Assembly (NCBI RefSeq): GCF_035046485.1
Contig: NC_085138.1
Span: 360,533,238 to 360,597,237, forward strand
DNA length: 64,000 nt
From: Aedes albopictus
Taxonomy: Eukaryota > Arthropoda > Insecta > Diptera > Culicidae
Reading direction: 5' to 3'
The notes under the pieces were generated by a model, which was not told the origin of the DNA, made no database searches, and saw nothing but the letters and a program-made list of their open reading frames with translations. Below are positions 29,567 to 41,270 of the stretch, piece after piece. The translations under genes were made by a program, and so were the position numbers. Every line of letters starts with the position of its first letter. The stretch's first letter is position 1.

Positions 29567-29861
29567 CGGTGAAGTACTAGATTTGTAGTAATGAGCTGAA
29601 TTTTAGTATGGTGAGAAGGTCAATTCTCCGTTTCTGCAATGAAATGGTGCAAAAAGCGTGGGTATTATAATTCCTTGCCTAATTTGATGCTGTTTGAGCA
29701 AAACTTCGGGCAACAGTGTTGTTTTTTTGCTCAAACAGCATCACATTAGGCAAGGAATCATAATACCCACGCTTTTTGCACCATTTCATTGCAGAAACGG
29801 AGAATTGACCTTCTCACCATACTAAAATTCAGCTCATTACTACAAATCTAGTACTACACCG
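29567..29861. mobile_element. 295-bp foldback element
   Basis: The left arm from CGGTGAAGTACTAGATTTG and the right arm ending AAATCTAGTACTACACCG are reverse complements for about 130 bp with rare mismatches. A loop of about 30 bp near 29710-29740 separates them. No coding capacity. Confidence 0.8.
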
Positions 29862-30379
29862 AACGTGCCCCATTCACAGTAAACAAATATCGAAAAAGCA
29901 ATAAAAAAAATTCAAAATATACCCTAAATTACCCATGAAAAACAAATACCTGAAAGTATGAGGCAGTGAAAGGCTGAATCGCACTTATATGACTGTAACG
30001 ACTGAAAAGTCTGCCTAACTATAATTGCAATTTACCGAGCAATCGCTTGCTGTCCGAACTCGCTATCGCTCGTCGGACCTAAAAAGGGATAACATCTATG
30101 TTTGCTTTATACCGGGCAAATTCTTGGATCTGTGGTTTGCCTAGAACCGAATCGATGCAGTTGCGGTGCATCGGATATCGGAAACTTCGGCGGCCTTCTG
30201 TCGTCTCAGTTCCTCAATCCTCTATGCGGCTTCACCGCATGGTCTATGTATTATTTTGTCTCAAAATGCATTTACGTTTATTGCTCGTTTTTTGACATTT
30301 ATTGATAATTTATTTTTTCGTTTATTGCACTTTTTAAATTATTTATTGCTTTTTCGATATTTTTTTTTTGTTTTTTTGG
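29862..30379. other. Unassigned sequence
   Basis: Contains the inverted TTTATTG block at its right end (see 29280-29560) and a short hairpin-prone segment near 30040-30085 (CGAGCAATCGCTTGC, CGCTATCGCTCGTCGG). The small open frames here have no motif. Confidence 0.35.
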
Positions 30380-30520
30380 TCAGTTCTCAGGGGCGCTTCT
30401 GGGGTTTTCTTGGGGGCCCCTGTGTCACCAAAGATTCTCAGGAGCTCCGGAGGAGTGCCAGAGGATCTCAGGGGTGTTTTAGGGGGTCTCAAAGGGTTTC
30501 AGGGGGTAGGGTTGGACTAA
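30380..30520. repeat. C-rich minisatellite family, inverted short block
   Basis: GGGGTCTCAAAGGGTTTCAG and related strings are the complement of the CCCCTGAAACC family at 12830-13740. Confidence 0.55.
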
Positions 30521-30598
30521 TTTTGAAAAATCTCTCCGGGATATGATTTCCCAAGTAGAAAGTGATCTACTGGTCGAAATAAGTGAGCAAAAACCCCC

Positions 30599-31540
30599 TA
30601 AAGGTGGTGGAGGTAAAGTGGACAGGTGGGGTAAAATGGACAGGGTACAGTTTCATGGCTTTTATTGTTTTTTGAAATGTTTCAACGATTGAAGCTTATG
30701 CCTAAGCATGAATCATTATACTTTTGCTGATCTTGAACATTAAAATCAAATAAACCTCTTCAAGATGACAAAAACTTCAAAAATCACGTGAAAAATCGGA
30801 AATGATGTAAATTCTGCTTATAATTGCTAAGGTTTTCTCGTAAGTTATTTTCAAATTATTAAAAGTTTTAAACCCCAAACCAATAAAGTCCACATAGAAG
30901 AATATATCTGACCGAAAAAAAAATTAAGTTTTGTAAAAAAAAATCGAGTTTTGGAAATAATTTTAACAAAATCAGCCCGTGGGGGTAAAATGGACAAACG
31001 ATTCAAATTTCGCCAAAATTTCATTATTTTTTTGCAAACTTCAGAATCATCAGCCGTCATACCTATCGTGAGATAATTGAAGTAAAAAGTTATAAAAAAA
31101 TATTTTATATCAACAAAATATAATTTTCATCCAAAACAGTGCTTGTTTTTTACACTATTTTTACAATAATTATTTAAATGTGTTTCAAAGTTTGTATTAA
31201 AAGCTTGAAAACAACAAAATAAAGGTATCGTATGAAATTTGATAGTTTGTATTTAAAAACATAGAAACAATATGCTGTTATATAACTTTTAACGACTTGT
31301 TCATTCTACCCCATCGATTGCGCATTTTACCCCCACCATTTTTTTTCACGCTATTTTGATGCACGATTTGATGAAGAAAATAGTCAAAGAAAACAATATT
31401 TTTTAAATGCAACCCCTTACAAGATTTCTGGAGTATATCATTACCTTCCATGTTACTCGGAAAAGCAGATGGACTTTGCCGCATTTCCGCGGGAAACGAC
31501 TAAAATGCTTAGGTTGTCCACTTTACCCCCACCACCCCTA
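30599..31540. mobile_element. 942-bp TA-flanked TIR element
   Basis: The left end TAAAGGTGGTGGAGGTAAAG and the right end, whose complement is TAGGGGTGGTGGGGGTAAAG, form about 26-bp inverted repeats ending in TA, as for Tc1/mariner-type insertions. The motif GGGGTAAAATGGACA recurs at about 30635 and 30983, and inverted near 31325. No transposase-like frame; non-autonomous. Confidence 0.65.
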
Positions 31541-31551
31541 CCCCAAAATAT

Positions 31552-31616
31552 CAACCGAAATCGCTCATTTTCGCAGCCTTTTGGTTGTGGCCTTCTTCAG
31601 AGATTGCTAAAAGCAT
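31552..31616 (-). ncRNA. Degenerate hammerhead-ribozyme-like motif
   Basis: On the minus strand: core CTGAAGA (plus 31604-31610), a weak displaced helix II (AGGCC...GGCT), GAA, a possible helix III (AAT/ATT around GAGCG), and helix I CAATC/GGTTG (31612-31616 with 31552-31556) with the core-adjacent pair mismatched. The order of parts is right but helix II is damaged, so activity is doubtful. Confidence 0.3.
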
Positions 31617-31799
31617 ATATTAACATATAACATAGAACATAAAACATAAAACATTGAATTTGGACTCACTATTGTCTACTGTCTACCGTCATGAATAATG
31701 TCTCCTGATTTGTCCATGGGAGGAAAGATGGAGTTTTCATGCCTGCCTGAACCAAAAGGCCGAATCGTCGGAACAGTATAAAATACTTGTCTTGATTAG

Positions 31800-32010
31800 T
31801 GACTGAGAAAGCCAATCCAAAAATAGTTGATCAGTTTCCAGTCGAAATCGCCCTTGAAACTATCACCGGAGGAAACCCTCGAGGTGGTCGTGTAAGAATT
31901 TCCCTCGAGAAGGGAATCCCTCGAGAAATTCTTGAAGAATTCCGAAAGTGTCTTCTCTGGGTGAATTCCTGGAAAAAATCCTGGAGATATGTCTGAAAGC
32001 GCTTCTAACT
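31800..32010 (+). repeat. Diverged GAATTC minisatellite, short block
   Basis: Units such as GAATTCCTGGAAAA and GAAATTCTTGAA. It ends at the foldback element at 32025 and the same family resumes at about 33010, so the foldback inserted into the array. Confidence 0.6.
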
Positions 32011-32024
32011 TGTAAGTATTTATA

Positions 32025-32985
32025 CAGGGTGTTAGGTTCATGAGTGCAAAATTTTTGAAGGGTGATAGAGGACCATAAATGGTAAAAAAAATTGTTTTAC
32101 GCATATGGTCAAATCTCAACCGTTACGTAGTAATTGAACTCCCCATGTTTTTGACTCTTATTGACTTAACTGGCTATAACTTTAAAATGGTCAAACTTAT
32201 CGCAGTTTTTTAACCCTTATTCGAAAGATTATTGAATTTTCTGTCAAATAGCATCTTTGAATCGATTGGTTTAGTTAATTAACTAAGTTTTCTAGAGCAA
32301 AATAGCTAAAAATAGCGTGATTTAATTTGTTTATGTCAATTATCTTTGAAACATGCGTAATAAATTAAGATTCTTTCTTTGGCAAAGTTGTGGCCCCTGT
32401 TCCACTCTACAATTCGTTCTTTGACGCCAAACTTCTTACTTTTATCGTTTTCTTGCAATTTTGATTTAAATGTGCAGCACAGTGCGCAAAAAAGTGCTTA
32501 CCATGACGATTGCAAATTTATGATCTGAAATGCAACGTTTAAATCAAAATTTCAAGAAAACGGTAAGAGATAGAAGTTTGGTGTCAAAGAACGAATTGTA
32601 GAGTGGAACAGGGGCCACAACTTTGCCAAAGAAAGAATTTTAATTTATTACGCATGTTTCAAAGATAATTGACATGAACAAATTAAAACACGCTATTTTT
32701 AGCTATTTTGCTCTAGAAAACTGAGTTAACTAACTAAACCAATCGATTCAAAGATGCCATTTGATAGAAAATTCAATAATGTTTCGAATAAGGGTAAAAA
32801 AACTGCGATAAGTTTGACCATTTTAAAGTTATAGCCAGTTAAGGCATTAAGAGTAAAAAACATGGGGAGTTCAATAACTACGTAACGGTTGAGATTTGAC
32901 CATATGCGTAGAACATTTTTTTTTTCACCATTTATGGTCCTCTATCACCCATTAAAAAGTTTGCACTCAGGAACCTAACACCCTG
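32025..32985. mobile_element. 961-bp foldback element, TA target
   Basis: Begins CAGGGTGTTAGGTTC after TA (32023-32024) and ends GAACCTAACACCCTG before TA (32986-32987). The arms are reverse complements for most of about 440 bp each, with scattered mismatches, around a centre near 32505. TA target and CAGGGTG ends fit a Tc1/mariner-type non-autonomous element. Confidence 0.85.
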
Positions 32986-33009
32986 TATGTTTAAAGTTAG
33001 TCACAGTGA

Positions 33010-34590
33010 CTGTAAAAGAATAACAGGATATATTCGTGGAGAAATTGCAGGACGAATTTCTAAAGAAAATCCTTTGCAAGAGCTGCAGGGAGTACGTTAA
33101 CAGGAATTCATAGATGGGTTCCTGAGTAAATCTGTGAAAGAACTCCTTAAAAAAATTCGAAGAATATTGTGAAAGACTTCCTGGATGAGTTCTTGGATAA
33201 TATCCTGACTCCTATATCCCTCTAAAATTATCTTAAAGTATTCCAATACAAATCGCTGAAGGAATTCCTCTAGAAATCCTTCAAGTAATTCGAAGAATCT
33301 TCAGATTTTTCTGGAAAAACTCTTGGGTGAATCCCTGGAAAAGATTATGAACGAATTTCTGAAATTTCTGACCAAGCCCCTGAATACATTTTTTAAAAGA
33401 TCCAGATAGGCATTTCAACAGGAATTCCTGGGGCAATCCCTGAAGGAATCCCTGGAGAAATCGCTAGTCCATATGTCCAAGCCGTATTGAGGACGCTTCG
33501 TTGACGTTAATACTCACAATAAATGTTAGTTGGATAATTGGAAGATTTTCTGGAATCATCCCTAGAGAAATTCCTGGGCAAATGTCTGGAGTATTCTCTG
33601 GATATGTTTCTAGATAAATCTCTGAATAAATCTGTGGAGGAATTCGTAAAAGAATTCCTGGAGGAGTTCCTGCAGGAATACCTGGAGGAAATTCAGGAGA
33701 AATTCCTTGAGTACCTACTGCAGAAAATTTTAGACGAATTCTTGGAACGAATGGATGAATTTCTGGAGGATTCCCTAGAGGAATTCAGGGAAGAATCCTT
33801 GGAGAAATTTATGAAGAAACCTCCTCTGAAATTTCGGAAGGAATCTTCAGAGAAATTTCTGGAAAAATTCTTGGAAGAATCCCTGGAGGAATCCCTGAAT
33901 GAAATTCTGGAGGAATCTCTTGAGGAATTCCCAAAGAAATTTCTGGAGGAACTCCAGGAGGAATTCTTGGACGAATATCTGGATGAATTACTGGAGAAAC
34001 CATCGGAGGAATTTCTGGCGGTACCTCTGGAAGAATCTTTAGACGAATCCCTGAAGGAATTCCTGATAAATTCCTGGAGGAATTTCTGGAGGAATCCGTG
34101 AAAAAATTCCAGGAGGAATCTCTAGAGAAATCCTTAGAGGTATCGCTGGAGGAGAAACTGTTGGATGAATTCCTGGAGGAAACACTGGATGAATTCCTTG
34201 AGGAACTGCAGAAGAAATTCTTGAAAGAATTTCCGAAGGGATTCCTGGATCAGTTTCTGGAGAAATTTTTGGGGTACTTCCTGGAGATCTTCTTGGTGGC
34301 ATTCCTGGAGGAGTCCCTGAGGTAATTCCTGGATGAAATTCTGGAGGAATGTCAGGAGGAATACCTACAATAATTCCTGGATAAATTCCAAGAGCTATTC
34401 TGGGGGGAATTTTTGAAGCAATCCCTGGAGGATTTTTTGGGAGATTCTTGGAGAAATTCTTGAAAGAATTCCCAAAGAATTCTCAGAAGGAATTCATACA
34501 GAAATCCCTGGAAGAATTCTTGCAATAAACCCTGTATAAATTCCGGGACGATGATTTCCTGGAGAAATTGCCGTAGTAATTTCAGAAGGA
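33010..34590 (+). repeat. GAATTC minisatellite, forward orientation, largest forward array
   Basis: About 1.6 kb of GAATTCCTGGAG-type 12-bp units, best conserved at 33540-34330. It generates a 187-codon plus-strand frame (33538-34101) with repeating EFLEE and ESLEE peptides. The same array is open on the other strand with IPPGI-type peptides, which argues strongly against a real gene. Confidence 0.88.
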
Positions 34591-34681
34591 ACTCTTGGAG
34601 GACACACACAATACGCGACGCGACACAAGACAACCCTTATCGTTCTTACAATCGTCAAGAAAAGATTTAAAAAATTACCTT

Positions 34682-34725
34682 TTGTCGACCGGTTTCGGGC
34701 GAGATCTAGCCCATCTTCAGGACAA
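34682..34725 (-). ncRNA. Hammerhead-ribozyme-like fold, type I
   Basis: On the minus strand, 44 nt: helix I TTGTC/GACAA (plus 34721-34725 with 34682-34686), core CTGAAGA (plus 34714-34720), one extra T, helix II GGGC/GCCC (plus 34709-34712 with 34697-34700) with an 8-nt loop, GAA (plus 34694-34696), a self-complementary helix III ACCGGT (plus 34688-34693), and C at plus 34687 as the expected cleavage position. All conserved core residues are present. It is independent in sequence from the 27 kb copies yet shares the extra residue after the core and the palindromic helix III. No activity data. Confidence 0.6.
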
Positions 34726-34729
34726 TGTC

Positions 34730-36320
34730 CGACTGACTGCGTTGTGTTCGTACGTTGTTCGTATACGTCCAAAAGAAGAGAAATTTACTCTATCGTCAAG
34801 TCTGCTAGGTCGAAGAGACACGATGCGATGGGAGGGTCATCCTCATTCATCAATTGCTTTTTCGACCCTGTGATGAACATGGACTCCCATGCATTCAAAT
34901 GCGAAGATGCTATCCTATAACTATGTTTATTCATCGTACAAAACAAGCCAAAAGTTCATCGTTTTAGTTCATCGATTACATAAGATGATGTTCGTTTACA
35001 TAACAAGGAGCACACAGAATGCTGGGAGATTCCTACGAACGCCGACAGCCATCCATCCTTTTTCCCACACAGCTTGATCCTAAAACTAACGAATCCCAGC
35101 CTCGCTTTCGTTTTATCTCTGTGCGAGACTAAAAAAAACTAAACAGAATAAATATAAACAGGCTAGAGATCATCATTCCACCCCAAAACACACACCAACA
35201 CTTTCATGGTAACTGCCCTCCCCCTATCACCACCGTGAGGCGGCTGATGGAGATGGCGCAGATGACAGCCAGCAGTGTGTAATCAATTTCCTGCATTCTT
35301 TTCGTCCTTCCGCGCGCGCACGGTTGAACAGCCTTGAAGGCGAAGATGCAGTAGTAGCAGCGGGCAGAAACCCGACGAGATGAAAATCGTCATCTTCGTC
35401 TCTGATGCGGCGCGGCGCGTACTCTCAAGGGCATTTTGGTACGATGTCGTCGTTCTCAGTCGTCATCATCAGATATTTTTTGGGAGGCACTCATCTCGTC
35501 TGGACTGTTATTCAAACGTCCTTGACCCCGGGCTCAGCCTGCGAGGATGAGAGAGAGAGTGTGTGTGTTGTGTCAGAGTACAACCGAACCGGAACATTGA
35601 CCAGGAAAAGCCCTTTTTGGAAGTTGGAAAGCTGTGGTGGAGAGGCGGCATGAGAGAGTGAGTGATGAGGGGGGGAGGCTGTGGGAACTCACGGTGCTGA
35701 TTTTTTGGGTACAAGCCGAGGCTGTTATCGCCACAGCATCTTTTGTCTGAGACTGCCTGCAACACGAGAAGGTGATGCTGCGGTGAGAGTCGCCTGCTGT
35801 GACGAAGGTGAGCAGGACCCAGCAGGGATGCTGCGTGGATTACGGTTTCCGTGGTTTGGAGTTGGAATGTGGATGGTGGCAGGCAAGTACCAAGGAGTAG
35901 ACGAATAATGCGTCTGCAGGTCGTTTAGAACAGATGCTGAGGGCTTCAGCAGTGTAAATATTATTTTCAAAATTGAGTTCACTGAAAAATTTGATCAATT
36001 TTAAGGAGATATTGATAAATATACACACGATATACATATAAATAAATATACACTGTCGTTGTATTATGGAAAAGTAGGTATATGTTTGGCACATTTTGAA
36101 TAATGTAAACCTAAAACCTTCTAAAATAATTAAATATTCGAAAAATAAAACTGGGGTTGCACTTTCCTTATGACTGATATTGTTTCATCACTTTGCAGTT
36201 TTCCTAAACTGCCCTTGCAAGCATATCTTTTTCATGTTGATGTCAATGTAAGTTGTCTCCAACCACGGAACCATTTTAAGGTAATGAGATAAATGTTCCA
36301 TTTTGTTTTATAGGCGAATA
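34730..36320. other. Unassigned, partly GC-richer sequence
   Basis: The section 35200-35920 is relatively GC-rich, not repeated in the window and contains purine-rich GAGAGAGAGTGTGTGTG near 35550. It may be host regulatory or exon sequence. No open frame has a recognisable motif or convincing splice boundaries. Confidence 0.35.
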
Positions 36321-36705
36321 TGCTGCCGGTGGAAGCATAATTGTCCCATGTGCATTTTTGGCAATATTGAGATTTTGCAGCCCATGATCATGTATCATGG
36401 GGTACTATCATATGGGGAAATAAAAGTTGGTAGTTTGTTCCGAAAACTGTTGAAAAAATGCAAGGCCGATTTGTAACATTCTTAAAAGTGGACGCATAAG
36501 CGTCACGTTCCATTGGAAATCCTATGGAACTATAAAATCGCTCTAAAACAAAAATTAGTGCTCAAATTCAAAATTGGTTGATGTTAGAACACGATTCAGC
36601 ACTTATACTTCATAGTTGAGACAATTTCCTTTTTTCGAACTATGGACGCGATTTTCTCAATTGTCTGTTTTTGCACATGGGACATTTATGCGTCCACCGG
36701 CAGTA
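36321..36705. mobile_element. MITE with TGCCGGTGGA termini
   Basis: The left end TGCTGCCGGTGGAAGCATAA and the right end TTATGCGTCCACCGGCAGTA are inverted repeats extended by GTCCCATGTGCA to about 35 bp. 385 bp long, no coding capacity. Confidence 0.7.
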
Positions 36706-36899
36706 TGGCACGATAACGTTGTGGATTTTTCTGACATTAAATTTGAGAAAATAATTCCAGGTAAAGTACATTGAACAAGCACGTAGTAAACAAGCAAGGG
36801 TAGTGAATTCGTCAAATAAATTTATACGGAAATGGAACCCATCTAAAGCAAAGTTTTCCCATTTTTAGCTTACCTACCTAAAACGAAGCAAGTAAGCGC

Positions 36900-37850
36900 T
36901 ACTACCCGTGTAGAAAAAAAATAACTAACGAAGATCAAATTTTGCCATTAAAAATGAATAGCTGAATGGCAGAATTTGTTATTGGTTTGTTGGGAATAAG
37001 AGCTAAAAGAACAAAAATAATAACTGACTTTCTACTGAAAAATAACTGAATAATAACTAATTTTATCCTTAAGGTCCCATTAGACATGACAAATATTTGG
37101 CCAAACAAGCTCGACAAATGGCCAACATAACGTGAATCATGGCAACCTTGGATGAATGTCGGACTACAACGGCAAATATTTGTCATAATGACAAACAGTC
37201 TAATAGCCCCTTTATAAGAACAAACCAAGGACAAAATATTTCAAAATGGAGAATAACTGGATAAGTTATTATCGAGTTATTGAGAACAAAGTAAGAACAA
37301 AATACGTTGTTTCATAAAAAGATGATCATAATTGTAAATTTTGTTCTTACGATTGAAAAAAAAACTGTATTGTAAGTTCAGAAATGTTTTGTCCTTGGTT
37401 TGATCTTATGATAACAAAATAAGTTATTATTTACTTTTTCCTGGAACAAGGTTTGTTATTATTTTTTTTTGTTTTTTTTTTTAGCTTTATTTACTAACAA
37501 ACCAATAACAAAATTTGCTCTTCATCAATATTTAATTTAAAATAAAATAAATAATAAATAACTCATCAATAACAAAACAAGTTATGATAGCAAAATATGC
37601 AATTAGTATGTTATTTTACTTAGGATGCTCAGAAGAACTTATTTTACTATGATTACATAATTTGTTATTATTCAGTTATTTATTGTTAGTTAATAATAAC
37701 TCAGAAATAACAAATTTTGAAATGATAATATTTTTTGTTCTTGGCGAGTTAGTGTTTTTCATAAATAACATAAAAATGATAAAATGAGATATGATGGCAA
37801 ATTTTTTTATTATTTTGTCCTGGGTTTGTTCTTCGCCTCAACCCGGGTAG
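36900..37850. repeat. AATAACAAA-rich interspersed repeat
   Basis: Dense, irregular repetition of AATAACAAA, GTTATTA and TTATTATTTA strings on both strands. It resembles the family at 26860-27930 in style, but I cannot align the two end to end. A small MITE (37071-37212) is nested in it. Confidence 0.5.
37071..37212. mobile_element. 142-bp MITE
   Basis: The left AAGGTCCCATTAGAC...GACAAATATTT pairs with the complement of AAATATTTGTC...GTCTAATAGCCCCTT at the right. Short non-coding interior. Confidence 0.6.
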
Positions 37851-37864
37851 TGTAGTAACAGAAA

Positions 37865-38400
37865 GAAAGGAATATATTGATGCCTTTATCTTATATATTG
37901 AAATAGGATTAATATAGGGGCATAGAATGAAGAAGGGTACTTATACCCTATATTCACGATAATATTTTACGAGTTTTGATTTTTTGTTAATAAAATAACG
38001 GAGAAATGATTTCAAAATCGATTTCTACACACAGTAAACGGAAGATTCACGGTTTTCCTGTTTTTTTCCTGGTGGAAAATATTGATCATTTTTCCAGGAA
38101 CCTAAATTTCTTTTAAAATTTGTTTCTGTAAAACTGACAAACATTTTCCACCAGGAAGGTTTATAGGGTATGAATACCCTTCTTCACCCTATGCTCCCAT
38201 CTTCCTCCTATTCCAAAAACAGACGATGTAGGCACCGATTGTTTCCGTCCTGTTTGTTATCACGCGTGCACACTCCTAAAAAACAAAAATAAGAAAAAAA
38301 AACAAACAACGCTTTGTTTTCGATAGGAAGAAAATGGGAGCACTTTGCTGAAGATGGGTTCCGTTCCCCTAGAAAATTTCTTCAGCTATACCAGGGAATG
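37865..38400. mobile_element. TIR element with AGGGTATGAATACCCT-type interior, copy 1
   Basis: GATGCC...GAAATAGGATTAATATAG at the left is the inverted partner of CTTCCTCCTATTCC...GGCACCGATTG at the right (to about 38262). Further inverted matches (GAAGAAGGGTACTTATACCC against GGGTATGAATACCCTTCTTC) lie inside. The distal section to about 38400 also matches copy 2 at 44800-45015 in the opposite orientation. Confidence 0.55.
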
Positions 38401-39739
38401 TTCAACTTAGTGAATTTCTCTTGAAATGACATGAGAATGGCAATTAGAAATATCCTCAAGGATGTTCTTGTTTCATAGTTTCTAGAAATTTAAAAATAAT
38501 TTATTCTAAGAACCCAAGCAATTACTTCACGTATCAGACGGCCGGCTCCATAGGCACGTTATCCTCCATTTAGGACAATTATTGTGCCATAAGCAACTAC
38601 TTATTCTTGAGCGATTTTAAAACACATTCTTCCCAAAATTTCTGTGCCACCACTGAATCATTTAGTATGAAGAATGATTAATTTAAAATGGATTTCATTG
38701 ATAAGGAGTGTATCGAAAAGTAGTTGAAAATATTCAGGATGCTCTATCTTGAAGCTGGGTTGATCTTTTAATTTCGGTTTTTCGATTAAATCTACACAAT
38801 TTAAGAAAATTTTAGTATTATGAAAATAAGGTTGAATGAAACGCCTCACAAAATAAAAATCTGCAAACATAGCGAATTTGATAAGATTTTCAACGTTTCA
38901 ATGAACTGCAGCGAACAATTTTTTTACGGTACATACTTTGGAAAACTTGATTCTTTTCAGCAGTTTTGTACACATAACAACACCAACTTAGAAGAATCTT
39001 ATTGTCGAAAGAACTCTTCTAAATTTGTCTTGGAAGACTATAAAATTCCGATAAAATTCCGAACGTGGCGAAAAGCATGAAAAAAAAAGATTCATTAAAA
39101 ATGTTTTTTTTTTTCATTTTTAAGAATTGCGATAAAATACAAAGGAATTGTATCTTGGAAAACAAACGAAATTCAATTGATAGCGTGAGTGTTAGGTCGT
39201 ACCTTATTTTACAAAAGTGGGAAATGTTATAAGTTCGTTGCTGGAAAACTATCGTTTTAGCTAAGAAATGATCGTGTCAAAATTTGAAGTCCGTATCTCA
39301 AGGCAAAGTGGTACCTCAAAGAGCCACAAGTTGTCAAAAATTGTATGGGACCAAAAAACATGTTATTTTTCGACGGAAGAAAATACGCTATTCTTCTAAA
39401 ACCGATTATTTTAGGACCCCAAAGGACCAAAAATGTGCTCAGAATTGCGATATCTCCATTCGTTTTTAAATTATTGAGCAAAATAAGGTAGATTTCCTTC
39501 GGGATCAAGAAAAATGGTCAAAAAAGTGATTCCCATTTGATTAACCCACAACTTTTTCACCGTGGATTCGCCATGTGTCACCGTGATCGATTTTCACCGT
39601 GAAGTGACACTCATAATTAGGGACAATAAAAAAAGCATTCGAGCCTATGAACTTTGGGCTTAACGTATGCCTGACATACCATCTCAGTTGATTATCCAAA
39701 AAATAGCAGCATTCGTATTGAAACATTTTCAAGTTTTTT
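38401..39739. other. Unassigned AT-rich sequence
   Basis: No gene or element recognised. The frames at 38820-39080 (86 codons) and 39257-39508 (83 codons) have no motif and no splice context. Confidence 0.4.
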
Positions 39740-41270
39740 TTTTTTCAAATAGGACACATTCTACCGTGACGTTACAACGTTTTGACGCATTCGTAGTCAG
39801 ATTTTCCACTATAACTCATGAAAACGAGCGTAAACCGCAAAATATTTTTTCATATTCGGATTCCTTGTAAAATTTCTGATATATTTATCCTATTGAACAT
39901 TTAGTTTGCATTAGAAAATCGTGTTCAAAATGCGTATTTGTAGCGTGACGTTACAACGCGCTAGAATCCGACCCTCTCTATCGCGCTACCAACATTTTAA
40001 AAAATCTGCTCGGATTTTTATGATATTCTAATTTTTTTTTCCACCATTGAAATTTATTGGTTTGTTCTTCAATTCAATGGAATAAAACATTTAAATTTCG
40101 GATTTGTTTTTGAATAATCGACTTTGACATTTCGTGACGTTACAACGCCCGTTCAGTTTCAAACAGGGTTCTGCTCGCGTTGTAACGTCACGAAAATGCA
40201 CATCATGTTAGAATCAGAATAATCAGCCAAATTTACCTGAATTTGTGAATATATCATTGCCTTATCTTCACTGCTTCAAGAGGAACTTTATTCTATTGAA
40301 AATCCGTTTTGTGATAAATGGCTCGGAGGGCCAAGTTATTGCTATCAATAGTATGAATACTCCTTCATGAAGGTTAATGACACCGGCACCCATCTTTGGT
40401 TTAGTATCACCCATATTCTTCTAGTTTTGTTCCAAAGTCTAGCGCGCTGAGATCCATTATTTTGCACCGCCAGATATTTAAATTTTTCAGCATATAACTC
40501 ATCACGCCGTCGAGATAAGGCACATTCTACCGTGACGTTACAACGTTTCTACGCATTCGTAGTCAGATTTTTCATTATAATTCATAAAAACGACTGTAAA
40601 CCTCAAAATATTTTATCATATTCAGAATCCTTGTATAATTTCCGATATGTTTGACCTGTTTAACATTCAGTTTTCATTAGAAAAACTTATTTAAAATGCG
40701 TATTTGTAGCGTGACGTTACAACGCACTAGAATTCGACCCCCTCTACCGCGCAACCAACATCTTGAAAAATTTTAAACTGAAAATTTCTCCCACCATTGA
40801 AATTTATTGGTTAGTTCTTCAATGCAGTGAAATAAAACATATACATTTCGGATTCGTTTTTGGATAATCGACTTTTACATTTCGTGACGTTACAACGCCC
40901 GTTCAGTTTCAAACAGGGTACTGCTCGCGTTGTAATGTCACGAAAATGCACATAATTTTTGAATCAGAATAATCAGACAAAATTGCTCGAATTTGTGAAT
41001 ATATTATTGCACTATTTTTACTGCTCCAAGAGCAACTTTATTCTATTGGAAATCCGTTTTGTGATAAATAGCTCGGAGGGCCAAGTTATTGCTATCAGCA
41101 GTATGAAAACTCCTTCATGAAGGTTAATGGTACCCATCTTCAGTCTAGTACCACCAATATTCATCAAATATTGTCCCAAAGACTAAACCGTTGATATTCA
41201 TTACTTCGCACCGCCAGATATTTAGATTTTGCAGCATAAAACTTATCACGCCGTCGAATTAAACATTTTT
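39740..41270 (+). repeat. Two tandem ~760-bp units carrying CGTGACGTTACAACG
   Basis: Unit 1 (about 39740-40505) and unit 2 (about 40506-41270) align along their length at offsets of 766 bp (first half) and 750 bp (second half). Each has the motif forward three times (39765, 39944 and 40133; 40531, 40710 and 40883) and once inverted (40177; 40927, one mismatch). The third and fourth copies face each other 28 bp apart and form a hairpin with 18-19 bp arms. The motif contains TGACGTTA, close to a CRE-type bZIP site. Confidence 0.8.

Noticed and set aside
33538..34325. 187- and 75-codon plus-strand frames with EFLEE repeats
   Set aside because: Same minisatellite artefact; opposite strand equally open, no non-repeat sequence, no gene context.
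38820..39080. 86-codon frame as a small gene
   Set aside because: AT-rich chance frame, no motif, no splice or promoter context.
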